From Clostridium_AT stratigraminis (GTDB lineage Bacteria; Bacillota; Clostridia; Clostridiales; Clostridiaceae): a DNA stretch of 64,000 bases. Positions within the stretch are counted from its first letter, which is position 1. Each line of letters opens with the position of its first letter. A program made the translations under genes and the position numbers. Below are positions 17,330-25,476 of the stretch, in pieces. The DNA lies in assembly GCF_045310675.1 (NCBI RefSeq), contig NZ_JBJHZZ010000007.1, positions 1 to 64,000 of the forward strand. Direction: 5' to 3'. The notes under the pieces were generated by a model. That model did not search any database. It saw only the letters and a list, made by a program, of their open reading frames with translations, and had not been told where the DNA came from.

Positions 17330-18820
17330 ATGAGTAAATATGTAATGGCTTTAGATCAAGGGACAACCAGTTCAAGATGTATTCTTTTTAATGAAAAAGG
17401 CTTAATTCAAAGTGTAGCACAAAAGGAATTTACACAAATTTATCCAAAAGCTGGCTGGGTTGAGCATGATCCTATGGAAATATGGTCAACACAAATAAGC
17501 GTTGCTGTAGAAGCTATGCAAAAGCTTAATGTTACTGCAGAAGACATTGCAGCTATTGGTATTACTAATCAAAGAGAAACAACAGTAGTTTGGAATAAGA
17601 ACACTGGCAAACCAGTTTATAATGCAATAGTTTGGCAGTGCAGAAGAACAGCTGGCTTCTGTGACGAACTTAAGGCAGAAGGCTTTGATAAAAATATCAG
17701 AGAAAAAACTGGGCTTATAGTAGATGCATATTTTTCAGGTACTAAGGTTAAATGGATACTTGATAATGTTGAAGGTGCCAGAGAAGAAGCTGAAAAAGGC
17801 AACTTGTTATTTGGAAACATTGATACTTGGCTAATTTGGAATCTAACTAAGGGAAAGGTTCATGTAACAGATTATAGCAATGCTTCTAGAACTATGCTTT
17901 TTAACATACACACCTTAGAATGGGACAAAGAAATACTAGAAAGATTAAACATACCTGCTGCTATGCTTCCAGAAGCTAAACCTTCAAGCTGCATATACGG
18001 CCATACAGATGCTGCATTACTAGGCGGAGAAATAGCTATAGCCGGAGCTGCTGGAGATCAGCAGGCTGCCCTATTTGGCCAAGTTTGTCATAAACCAGGA
18101 ACTGCAAAAAACACCTATGGAACTGGCTGCTTCATGCTTATGAACACAGGTGAAAAAGCAGTTGCTTCAAAGAATGGTCTATTAACCACTATTGCTTGGG
18201 GAGCAGATGGTAAGGTTGAATATGCACTTGAAGGAAGTATATTCATTGCTGGTGCTGCTATTCAATGGCTTAGAGATGAGCTTAAAATTGTTGAGAAAGC
18301 TTCAGATTCTGAAAGCTTCGCTGAAGCAGTTGAAGATACTAATGGTGTTTATGTTGTACCTGCTTTTGTTGGACTTGGAGCACCTTATTGGGATCAGTAT
18401 GCAAGAGGAACTATCGTAGGTCTTACAAGAGGAGCTAAGAAGGAACATTTAATTAGAGCTACCCTTGAATCCTTAGCTTATCAGACTAACGATGTATTAA
18501 AAGCTATGGAAGAAGATTCAGGCATTAAACTTGAAGCCTTAAAGGTAGATGGCGGTGCTTGTGCTAATAACTTCTTAATGCAATTTCAATCAGATATATT
18601 AGGTGTTCAGGTTGACAGACCAGAGGTTATAGAAACAACGGCTCTAGGTGCAGCATATCTTGCCGGTCTTGCTGTAGGATATTGGAAAGATAAAGAAGAT
18701 ATATCTAAAAATTGGGCAATATCAAGAAGCTTTGCTCCTGATATGAATGCTGCTAGGAGAGAAGAACTTTTAGAGGGCTGGCATAAAGCGGTGGACAGGT
18801 CAATAGGCTGGGCTAAGTAA
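17330..18820 (+). CDS. glpK: Glycerol kinase
   Basis: GlpK phosphorylates glycerol to glycerol 3-phosphate in the cytoplasm. The 496-residue FGGY-family protein starts with YVMALDQGTTSSRCILF (phosphate loop) and has GITNQRETTVVW, VWQCRRTA, FSGTKVKWILDN, NTYGTGCFMLMNTG and the C-terminal LKVDGGACANNFLMQFQSD. The length is standard. AGGGGG lies before the ATG. It is followed after 44 bases by glpF, giving a kinase-facilitator pair that traps incoming glycerol. Its product is the GlpP ligand. Confidence 0.97.
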   Translation: MSKYVMALDQGTTSSRCILFNEKGLIQSVAQKEFTQIYPKAGWVEHDPMEIWSTQISVAVEAMQKLNVTAEDIAAIGITNQRETTVVWNKNTGKPVYNAIVWQCRRTAGFCDELKAEGFDKNIREKTGLIVDAYFSGTKVKWILDNVEGAREEAEKGNLLFGNIDTWLIWNLTKGKVHVTDYSNASRTMLFNIHTLEWDKEILERLNIPAAMLPEAKPSSCIYGHTDAALLGGEIAIAGAAGDQQAALFGQVCHKPGTAKNTYGTGCFMLMNTGEKAVASKNGLLTTIAWGADGKVEYALEGSIFIAGAAIQWLRDELKIVEKASDSESFAEAVEDTNGVYVVPAFVGLGAPYWDQYARGTIVGLTRGAKKEHLIRATLESLAYQTNDVLKAMEEDSGIKLEALKVDGGACANNFLMQFQSDILGVQVDRPEVIETTALGAAYLAGLAVGYWKDKEDISKNWAISRSFAPDMNAARREELLEGWHKAVDRSIGWAK

Positions 18821-18864
18821 AGTCATAATAAATTTATTATAAAAATAAAAGGGGGTAATTTTAA

Positions 18865-19569
18865 ATGTCACATTTATTAGCTGAGTGTTTAGGAACAATG
18901 ATAATAGTATTGTTTGGAGATGCTGTTGTTGGTAATGTTGTTTTAAATAAAACTAAAGGTAACGGCTCTGGATGGATTGTAATTACAACTAGCTGGGCAA
19001 TCGGAGTTGCTTTAGCAGTATACATCTTTGGACCAATAAGTGGTGGTCATTTTAATCCTGCAGTAACAATTGCATTAGCTTCTTTAGGTAAATTTGCATG
19101 GGCTGATGTGCCTGGTTACATCATAGCTCAGATGCTGGGAGGATTTATTGGAGGCGTTATAGTTTGGATTAACTTCAGAAGCCACTGGGAAGTTACAGAT
19201 GACAAAGATGCAAAACTTGGAGTATTCTGCACAGGTCCAGCTATTAGGAACTATCAAACAAACTTTATAAGTGAAGTAATAGCAACCTTCATACTAATGT
19301 TCGGTATTTTAGGTTTAGGAACAACTAATATGGTTCAAGGATTTGGTCCACTAACTGTTGGTTTGTTAATTTTTGGACTAGGACTTTCTTACGGTGGAAC
19401 TACAGGGTATGCAATGAACCCTGCAAGAGACCTTGGTCCCCGTTTATCCCACTTTGTACTTCCTGTTGCTGGCAAACGTGATTCCGATTGGGCTTATTCA
19501 TGGATTCCCGTTTTAGGTCCTATTTGTGGTGCTTTACTAGCAGCACTAGTCTTCCATTTAATATTCTAA
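18865..19569 (+). CDS. glpF: Glycerol uptake facilitator (aquaglyceroporin)
   Basis: This 234-residue membrane channel of the MIP family lets glycerol diffuse in. Both NPA boxes are present: GGHFNPAVTIAL at about 65 and GYAMNPARDLGPRL at about 180. Arg after the second NPA and Asp nearby are typical of glycerol-conducting members. Six hydrophobic helices can be followed. GGGGG lies before the ATG. It follows glpK. A hairpin with a short T-run separates it from dhaK. Confidence 0.95.
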   Translation: MSHLLAECLGTMIIVLFGDAVVGNVVLNKTKGNGSGWIVITTSWAIGVALAVYIFGPISGGHFNPAVTIALASLGKFAWADVPGYIIAQMLGGFIGGVIVWINFRSHWEVTDDKDAKLGVFCTGPAIRNYQTNFISEVIATFILMFGILGLGTTNMVQGFGPLTVGLLIFGLGLSYGGTTGYAMNPARDLGPRLSHFVLPVAGKRDSDWAYSWIPVLGPICGALLAALVFHLIF

Positions 19570-19605
19570 AATTGTTAAATAACTAAAAAACTATTGTAAA
19601 TTTGT

Positions 19606-19636
19606 AGAGTAAGGTAAAGAGCCTTACTCTATTTTG
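19606..19636 (+). terminator. Hairpin between glpF and dhaK, partial terminator
   Basis: AGAGTAAGG (19606-19614) pairs with CCTTACTCT (19622-19630) and is followed by ATTTT. The T-run is short, so it may only lower dhaKLM expression relative to glp genes. Confidence 0.6.
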
Positions 19637-19664
19637 AAATTATTATTGGAAGGGGCTATAATAA

Positions 19665-20660
19665 ATGAAAAAGGTAATTAATAACCCTGAACTTGTAGTT
19701 GAAGAACTTCTAGAAGGTATGGTGTACGCTTATCCTCAGTATCTTAAAAAACTTGAAAATGCTAATGTTTTAGTTAGAAACGATAAAAAGAAAGATAAAG
19801 TTTCACTTGTTAGTGGTGGTGGAAGTGGTCATGAGCCTTCACATGGCGGCTTTGTTGGAAAAGGAATGCTTGATGGATCTGTAGCCGGAGCTGTCTTCAC
19901 GTCTCCAACACCTGATCAGATTTATGAAGCTATAAAAGCTGTAGCTACAGATGCTGGTGTACTGCTTATTATAAAGAATTATACCGGCGACGTTATGAAT
20001 TTCAACATGGCTAGGGAAATGGCAGAAATGGAAGGTATAAAGGTTGAAAGCGTCATAGTGAATGATGATGTGGCTGTTCAAAACAGCACCTGGACCATTG
20101 GAAGAAGAGGTATAGCAGGTACAGTCTTTGTTCACAAAATTGCTGGGGCAAAAGCTGAAAATGGTGCTAATCTAGAGGAAGTAAAGTCAGCAGCACTTAA
20201 GGTAATAGGTAATGTTAGAAGTATGGGCATGGCCTTAACGCCTTGTATAGTGCCTGCAGCAGGAAAGCCAAACTTTACCTTGTCTGATAATGAGATGGAA
20301 GTTGGTATGGGTATCCATGGTGAGCCAGGAACTCATAGAGAAATATTAAAAGCTGCAGATGAAATTGTCAGCGATCTAATGGGAAGAATTCTTGAAGATA
20401 TGCCACTAGATGAAAATAATGAGGTAGCTATTATGATAAATGGCTTGGGAGCAACTCCATTAATGGAGCTATTTATTATTAACAGAAAAGTGAACAAGTT
20501 ATTAGAAGAAAAAGGAGTAAAGATTTATAAAACCTTTGTTGGAGAGTATATGACTTCAATTGAGATGGCAGGTTTTTCAATAAGTGTTCTTAAACTTGAT
20601 GAGGAGTTAAAGGAATTACTTGATGCTTCAGCTGATACACCAACTTTCAAGCAATTTTGA
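19665..20660 (+). CDS. dhaK: Dihydroxyacetone kinase subunit DhaK
   Basis: DhaK binds dihydroxyacetone covalently through a histidine, in a PTS-driven kinase. The 331-residue protein has SLVSGGGSGHEPSHGGFVGKGMLDG near 45-70, AVFTSPTPDQIYEAI, and GMGIHGEPGTHRE near 215, which carries the substrate-binding His. AAGGGG lies before the ATG. DhaL and DhaM follow, so the kinase uses phosphoenolpyruvate rather than ATP. Its presence next to glp genes offers a second entry of C3 units at dihydroxyacetone phosphate; no glycerol dehydrogenase is seen in the window. Confidence 0.95.
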   Translation: MKKVINNPELVVEELLEGMVYAYPQYLKKLENANVLVRNDKKKDKVSLVSGGGSGHEPSHGGFVGKGMLDGSVAGAVFTSPTPDQIYEAIKAVATDAGVLLIIKNYTGDVMNFNMAREMAEMEGIKVESVIVNDDVAVQNSTWTIGRRGIAGTVFVHKIAGAKAENGANLEEVKSAALKVIGNVRSMGMALTPCIVPAAGKPNFTLSDNEMEVGMGIHGEPGTHREILKAADEIVSDLMGRILEDMPLDENNEVAIMINGLGATPLMELFIINRKVNKLLEEKGVKIYKTFVGEYMTSIEMAGFSISVLKLDEELKELLDASADTPTFKQF

Positions 20661-20678
20661 CCATTTGGAGGAATTAGT

Positions 20679-21323
20679 ATGACACTTGCTTTAAATGATG
20701 TAATACACGTATTTAACAATATAGAAAAGACTATATTGCTAAATAAACAGTTCTTAACAGACCTTGATGCTGCAATAGGGGATGGGGACCATGGCATTAA
20801 TTTAAATAAGGGCTTTAAGGCTGCTTCTGAGAAACTTAAAACTTCCCCTATTAGAGACTTGTCTGATATATTTAAGCTATCTGGCATGGCAATTGTATCA
20901 AATGTAGGTGGCGCTTCAGGCCCCCTTTACGGAACTGCCCTTATGAAAGCTGCACCTTTACTAACAGGGAAATCGGTGGTTACTTTATTTGACTTTAGAG
21001 ACATATTAAAAGCTGCAATTGGTGGTATTAAACTAAGAGGCGGAGCTGAAAAAGGTGATAAAACCATGTTGGATGCTCTTATTCCAGCCTTTGAAGAAAT
21101 AAATAATTCAATTGAAAATAACCTTAGTACTATGGATGCATTAAAAAATGCCTGCCTAGCAGCAGAAGCTGGAGTGGAATTTACTAAAACCATTGCCGCT
21201 AGAAAAGGCAGAGCAAGCTATTTAGGCGATAGAAGTATAGGCCATCAAGATCCTGGGGCTGCTTCAAGCTATTTAATATTGACCTCCATATACGAAACTG
21301 TTAAAGCTATAAAGGAGACTTAG
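20679..21323 (+). CDS. dhaL: Dihydroxyacetone kinase subunit DhaL
   Basis: DhaL holds ADP as a cofactor and transfers phosphate from DhaM to dihydroxyacetone on DhaK. The 214-residue protein shows LTDLDAAIGDGDHGINLNKG, where the Asp residues bind magnesium-ADP, then NVGGASGPLYGTALMKAA, RGGAEKGDKTMLDALIPA and GRASYLGDRSIGHQDPGA. TGGAGGAA lies before the ATG. The gene sits 18 bases after dhaK and two bases before dhaM, consistent with stoichiometric expression. Confidence 0.95.
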   Translation: MTLALNDVIHVFNNIEKTILLNKQFLTDLDAAIGDGDHGINLNKGFKAASEKLKTSPIRDLSDIFKLSGMAIVSNVGGASGPLYGTALMKAAPLLTGKSVVTLFDFRDILKAAIGGIKLRGGAEKGDKTMLDALIPAFEEINNSIENNLSTMDALKNACLAAEAGVEFTKTIAARKGRASYLGDRSIGHQDPGAASSYLILTSIYETVKAIKET

Positions 21324-21325
21324 TT

Positions 21326-21712
21326 ATGGTATCACTGTTTATAGTATCTCATAGTGAAAAAATTGCTCATGGAGTTAAAGAGTTAGCTTTAGAAATGGCT
21401 CCAGAGGTTAAATTAGCCTCTGCAGGCGGTACAATAGACGGCAAACTTGGAAGCAGCTATGATAAAATATATACAGCACTATCTGATATTTACACCGAAG
21501 ATGGAGTTTTAGTGCTCTTTGATCTTGGAAGCTCCTATATGACTGCTGAGCTTGTAAAAGAAACATTAATACTTGAAGGAAAAGATAAAATTCATATAGT
21601 AGATGCTGCTTTAGTGGAAGGTGCTATAACTGCAGTAGTTCAAATAAGTTTAGGATTACCTATTAATGAAGTAATGCAAAGTCTTGAAAAGCTAAAGTTA
21701 GGAAAGATATAA
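21326..21712 (+). CDS. dhaM: PTS-type phosphocarrier DhaM (EIIA domain only)
   Basis: DhaM passes phosphate from HPr to DhaL-bound ADP. This version is only 128 residues and is a single mannose-type EIIA domain. The opening VSLFIVSHSEKIAHGVKELA contains the phosphorylated His at about 9. ASAGGTIDGKLGSS and VLVLFDLGSSYMTAELV are family motifs. Enteric DhaM adds HPr and EI-like domains that are missing here, so it should rely on the general PTS. It is the last gene of the operon and is followed by a terminator. Confidence 0.92.
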   Translation: MVSLFIVSHSEKIAHGVKELALEMAPEVKLASAGGTIDGKLGSSYDKIYTALSDIYTEDGVLVLFDLGSSYMTAELVKETLILEGKDKIHIVDAALVEGAITAVVQISLGLPINEVMQSLEKLKLGKI

Positions 21713-21717
21713 AAAAT

Positions 21718-21771
21718 GCTGTGATATTAGTTAACCAAAATGGTTTTACTTTTATTACAGCTAATTTTTTT
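21718..21771 (+). terminator. Terminator of the glp-dha operon
   Basis: GCTGTGATA (21718-21726) pairs with TATTACAGC (21753-21761), with an inner AACC/GGTT stem, and a run of seven T follows. Confidence 0.75.
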
Positions 21772-21835
21772 AATATAATCTATTATTCTTCTTTATCATC
21801 AGTAATTACTTTTTAAATTTAATTATTCTCTATCT

Positions 21836-22525
21836 TTATTCATACAATTCCCCTGCAAGCTTCTTTAATATATTTACATTTTCAATTTCATAATAGTCTT
21901 CATTCTTTTTAATAGCATCTTCACTACAAAGTATATTTAAAGTTCTTAAAAGATGTCTATAGCTTGTACCTAAAAGTTCTGAAACCTCTGTTAAATTACC
22001 CTGAAAAATAACTTTGTTCTTTTCCTTACTTTCAGTACAAGTAGCTAAAATAAAACTTGCTAGCCTATTCTCAAGTGGATATAGCAAATTAATTGAGCTA
22101 TTCTTGCTAAGCCTAATAAGCTTCTCACTTAAACAAACACATGCAAATCTTAAAAACTTGGAATCATTAAAAGCAAATTTCATAATGTTATCAAAAGATA
22201 TTCCAACGCAATAGGTATCTTCTATTACTTGAACATTTGAATTTGCAGTTTCAGTACGCAAAAATTCAACATCACCTATTACCATAAAGGGCTTATAAAA
22301 GCATAAAAGCAGCGACTTCCCATTGCTTAAAGGAGCATATACTTTAGCCTTGCCCTTAACAAAGAATAACAAATAATTTAATTTTTCATCTACTTTACAT
22401 ATATATTCGTTTTTATTAAAAAAGAATAGTTCCATATATGGTTTCATATCAGTACTAAAAATACTATCTATATTATATTTTAAAACGTAATAATTCAACT
22501 TTTTAATATTAGCTATTTTCCTCAT
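21836..22525 (-). CDS. Crp/Fnr family regulator, YeiL-like
   Basis: The 229-residue protein has a cyclic-nucleotide-type beta barrel (about 30-130) and a C-terminal winged helix with LTEVSELLGTSYRHLLRTLN as the recognition helix region. It resembles YeiL-type Crp relatives. No cysteine cluster for an Fnr iron-sulphur centre is apparent, so the signal is unknown. It is divergent from a pair of small DMT transporter genes, a common pairing in clostridia. A perfect palindrome lies in the shared intergenic region 53 bases before its start, probably its own operator. Confidence 0.85.
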   Translation of the reverse strand: MRKIANIKKLNYYVLKYNIDSIFSTDMKPYMELFFFNKNEYICKVDEKLNYLLFFVKGKAKVYAPLSNGKSLLLCFYKPFMVIGDVEFLRTETANSNVQVIEDTYCVGISFDNIMKFAFNDSKFLRFACVCLSEKLIRLSKNSSINLLYPLENRLASFILATCTESKEKNKVIFQGNLTEVSELLGTSYRHLLRTLNILCSEDAIKKNEDYYEIENVNILKKLAGELYE

Positions 22526-22577
22526 TTAGCTCATTCTCCTAGGCCATTTATAATATAAACTAAATATAGTATATCAT

Positions 22578-22605
22578 TATTACTATGACATATGTCATAG
22601 TAATA
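22578..22605. promoter_or_regulatory. Perfect 28-bp palindrome, candidate Crp-family operator
   Basis: The half-site TATTACTATGACAT (22578-22591) is repeated exactly inverted at 22592-22605. It includes ATGACATATGTCAT, with the spacing of a Crp/Fnr dimer site. It lies between the divergent regulator and transporter genes. Confidence 0.75.
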
Positions 22606-22654
22606 TCCAATAAATCTATGCTAATTTTAAGATAGATTTAAGTGGAGGGATTTT

Positions 22655-23077
22655 ATGTATAAACTACTTTCAGGATTTATTGGTATTTTAATTACTGTTA
22701 TGCTAGTAGTAAATGGAGCACTATCAAAAAATACCGGTACCTACTCATCAATAGTAATCATCCATATAATAGGGCTAATATGCATAAGTTGTATTTTGCT
22801 TATTAAAAGAATAAAACTTAAGCTACATAATAATATTCCTGTTTACCTTTATAGTGCAGGAGCTATTGGGGTTTTTACTGTATTACTTAATAATTTAAGC
22901 TTTAATAATATTGGAGCTTCTTTAACTCTAGCTTTAGGATTACTGGGTCAATCAATAACTTCCATAGTTATTGATCACTATGGACTCTTGGGAGCAGAGG
23001 TTTATAAGTTTAAAAAACAAAAGCTAATAGGTTTAATAATAATAACTTTAGGTATAGTGATTATGACTTTTTATTAA
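22655..23077 (+). CDS. Small DMT-family transporter subunit (DUF606/YdcZ-like)
   Basis: This 140-residue protein is almost entirely hydrophobic, with about five membrane segments, in the style of DUF606 half-size DMT proteins. SGFIGILITVMLVVNGALSK opens it and LGLLGQSITSIVIDHYGLLG is typical of the family. AGTGGAGGG lies before the ATG. The second gene of the pair starts 26 bases after it, so the two probably form a heterodimeric transporter. The substrate is unknown. The divergent Crp-like regulator is the likely controller. Confidence 0.82.
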   Translation: MYKLLSGFIGILITVMLVVNGALSKNTGTYSSIVIIHIIGLICISCILLIKRIKLKLHNNIPVYLYSAGAIGVFTVLLNNLSFNNIGASLTLALGLLGQSITSIVIDHYGLLGAEVYKFKKQKLIGLIIITLGIVIMTFY

Positions 23078-23103
23078 TAGTTTAACAGTTAGGAGGTTTA
23101 TCT

Positions 23104-23559
23104 ATGTTAATGATTGCTATAGCTTCAATTATAGCAGGTGCTACTATTGTTTTAGGCAGAAATATAAATTCAATCTTAGCAAATAAAATAGGATTATTTG
23201 AAGGCACCTTTTTTAATTATATAGTAGGTTTATCTTTTTCCTTAATATTTTTAGTATTTAGTAATGATTATTTAAGTTTTTCTACTAGCATCTTAAAAGC
23301 TGTACCCATATGGGCTTTCCTTGGAGGATTCCTTGGTGTTATAGTTGTGTCTATTTCAAATTTAGTTACACCAAAGATATCTGCTTTCTATCTCACATTA
23401 ATTTTATTTATAGGACAGCTTTTTTCAGGGGTAATAATTGACTTTTTCTCTCAGGGATTAATCTCAATGGGTAAAGTAATTGGAGGGCTGCTAGTAATTT
23501 TAGGGCTTTCCTATAATTTAATAATAGATAAAAAGCTTTTAAAAGAAAAAACTTGCTAA
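23104..23559 (+). CDS. Second small DMT-family transporter subunit (DUF606/YdcZ-like)
   Basis: This 151-residue membrane protein is a paralogue of the preceding one, with GATIVLGRNINSILANKIGLFEGTFF-like start, GGFLGVIVVSISNLVTPKIS in the middle and IGQLFSGVIIDFFSQGLISM near the end. About five membrane segments can be followed. AGGAGG lies before the ATG. The paralogues probably dimerise in opposite orientations. Its stop codon lies inside the terminator stem. The transported compound is unknown. Confidence 0.82.
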   Translation: MLMIAIASIIAGATIVLGRNINSILANKIGLFEGTFFNYIVGLSFSLIFLVFSNDYLSFSTSILKAVPIWAFLGGFLGVIVVSISNLVTPKISAFYLTLILFIGQLFSGVIIDFFSQGLISMGKVIGGLLVILGLSYNLIIDKKLLKEKTC

Positions 23560-23584
23560 AACTTAATTTTAGCAAGTTTTTCTT
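23550..23584 (+). terminator. Terminator overlapping the DMT stop codon
   Basis: AACTTGCTAAAA (23550-23561) pairs perfectly with TTTTAGCAAGTT (23567-23578) and a T-run follows. Confidence 0.85.
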
Positions 23585-23680
23585 ATTTGATAACCTTCCC
23601 GGTAAACTGGCAACCGGTAAAAGTATGCCGCTTTCTATCATATCTTCCACATTCTTAGCATCAAATTATTGTAAGTAACT

Positions 23681-24562
23681 TTAACCCTTGACTGCTCCTG
23701 CTACAACACCTTTAACAATATACTTCTGACAGGCTAAGTAGAAGATTACAATTGGAACTATAGCTAGTATGAGCATTGCCATCATAGCCCCCATATCTAT
23801 AGAGCCGTATCCGCCCTGAAGATATTGAATTGCAATTGGTATTGTTTTATATTCACTGCCTATTAAAAGGTATGGCAGCAGATAGTCATTCCAAATCCAC
23901 ATTGTATTTAATATTGAAACTGTTATTGCTATTGGCTTCAATATTGGTAACACTACCAAGAAAAAAGTCTGTATCGGATTACAGCCGTCAATCAGAGCTG
24001 CTTCTTCAATCTCAAGAGGAACTGATTTTACAAATCCGGAAAACATAAACACTGATAGTCCAGCGGCAAAACCCAAGTATACAACAATAATACCAAAAGG
24101 ATTATCCAAATGCAGTATATTTGCAACCTTACTCATTGTAAACATAACCATTTGGAAAGGTACAATCATTGAGAATACACATAAATAATATAATGTTTTA
24201 GTAAACTTTGTTTTAACTCTTGTAATAAACCATCCGGTCATGGAGGTAAATAAAACAATAACTAAAACAGAAGCTACTGTTATAAATAGCGACCATCCAA
24301 AGGCTTTTATAAAACCTGTTTTTTCTAGTCCATTAACGTAATTTCCAAGTCCCACAAAGGTCTTACTGTTAGGTAGTAAAAAAGGAGTATCACTAATAAA
24401 GAACTTTCCTTTAAATGAGTTCATTAATACTGTTAAAATAGGAACTAAAAATGCAGCTGATGCTATCAAAAGTGCTGTAAATATCAATTTATTGATCCAC
24501 CTTGAAGCTTTTCTAGGCCTTAATTCCTTTGTGATCAATTCCTGAGTGGTGTTTGTCTCCAT
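23681..24562 (-). CDS. Carbohydrate ABC transporter permease, MalG type
   Basis: This 293-residue inner-membrane permease of the CUT1 sugar family has six hydrophobic segments. The EAA loop that contacts the ATPase reads EIEEAALIDGCNPIQTFFLVVLPILKP at about 195-220. It ends with VKGVVAGAVKG, typical of MalG relatives. Its start overlaps the last base of the partner permease gene. No ATPase gene accompanies it, so a shared MsmX-type ATPase elsewhere is expected. A terminator is not obvious after it. Confidence 0.9.
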   Translation of the reverse strand: METNTTQELITKELRPRKASRWINKLIFTALLIASAAFLVPILTVLMNSFKGKFFISDTPFLLPNSKTFVGLGNYVNGLEKTGFIKAFGWSLFITVASVLVIVLFTSMTGWFITRVKTKFTKTLYYLCVFSMIVPFQMVMFTMSKVANILHLDNPFGIIVVYLGFAAGLSVFMFSGFVKSVPLEIEEAALIDGCNPIQTFFLVVLPILKPIAITVSILNTMWIWNDYLLPYLLIGSEYKTIPIAIQYLQGGYGSIDMGAMMAMLILAIVPIVIFYLACQKYIVKGVVAGAVKG

Positions 24563-25404
24563 TAGTTCTCTACCTCCTTACTCCTTGTAAATATAAGCTG
24601 TGTAAATGCAAATACAGCTACTAAAAGGAAGAATACTACTGCTTTCGCCTGTCCTACGCCTTCCCAGCCTGTCTTGCCATAAAAGGTATTATAAATATCC
24701 AGCGCCATCATAGCTGTCTTTCTAGATGGTGCGCCTGCTGTCAAAGCTAAGTTCTGGTCAAATAGCTTAAAAGAATTTGACAAAGTTAAAAATAAACATA
24801 TTGTTACAGATGACATAATCATTGGAATTTTGATATCTTTTAGTATCTTAAAAGTACCTGCTCCATCTATCTTTGCTGCTTCAATCAAATCTTCAGGCAC
24901 ATTCTGAATTCCTGCAATGTATATAATCATCATGTAGCCTATTAACTGCCAATTCATAAGTATTACAAGACCCCAAAAGCCGTACTTAGGATCCACTGTC
25001 AAGGTTACACCAAACTTGTACAGCACACCGTTAATTATCAGCTGCCATATATACCCAAGTACTATACCGCCTATTAAGTTAGGCATAAAAAATACTGATC
25101 TGAAAAAATTTGAACTCTTCATACCCCTTGTTAAAAGCAGTGCCAGAAGAAAGGCAAACACATTGATAGTTATAACAGACACAACCGTAAATCTTGCTGT
25201 AAACCAAAGGGCATTTATAAACTCTTTATTTTGAAAAGCTTTAATATAATTGCTGAGACCCACCCACTTGGAGTTTGTTACTGTAGTAAACTCTGTAAAT
25301 GATAAATAGAGTCCCATAACAAACGGTATTAAAAAAGCTATTAAAAAGGCTATCAATGTGGGCAGTACAAAGATTGGGAAATATTTTTTAAGTCTCTTTT
25401 CCAC
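24562..25404 (-). CDS. Carbohydrate ABC transporter permease, MalF type
   Basis: This 280-residue permease is the partner of the MalG-type gene. It opens with a cytoplasmic RLKKYFPIFVLPTLIAFL segment and six membrane helices. Its EAA loop is DLIEAAKIDGAGTFKILKDIKIPMI at about 190-210. It is shorter than enteric MalF and lacks the large external loop, as is usual in Firmicutes. It lies 72 bases after the binding-protein gene in the same operon. The sugar is not evident. Confidence 0.9.
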   Translation of the reverse strand: MEKRLKKYFPIFVLPTLIAFLIAFLIPFVMGLYLSFTEFTTVTNSKWVGLSNYIKAFQNKEFINALWFTARFTVVSVITINVFAFLLALLLTRGMKSSNFFRSVFFMPNLIGGIVLGYIWQLIINGVLYKFGVTLTVDPKYGFWGLVILMNWQLIGYMMIIYIAGIQNVPEDLIEAAKIDGAGTFKILKDIKIPMIMSSVTICLFLTLSNSFKLFDQNLALTAGAPSRKTAMMALDIYNTFYGKTGWEGVGQAKAVVFFLLVAVFAFTQLIFTRSKEVEN

Positions 25405-25476
25405 ACTATCTACTCCTAATAATAATTTTAAAATGGTGAGTCAGAGTCACCTCCAGCCCACCATCTGCACATTCAA

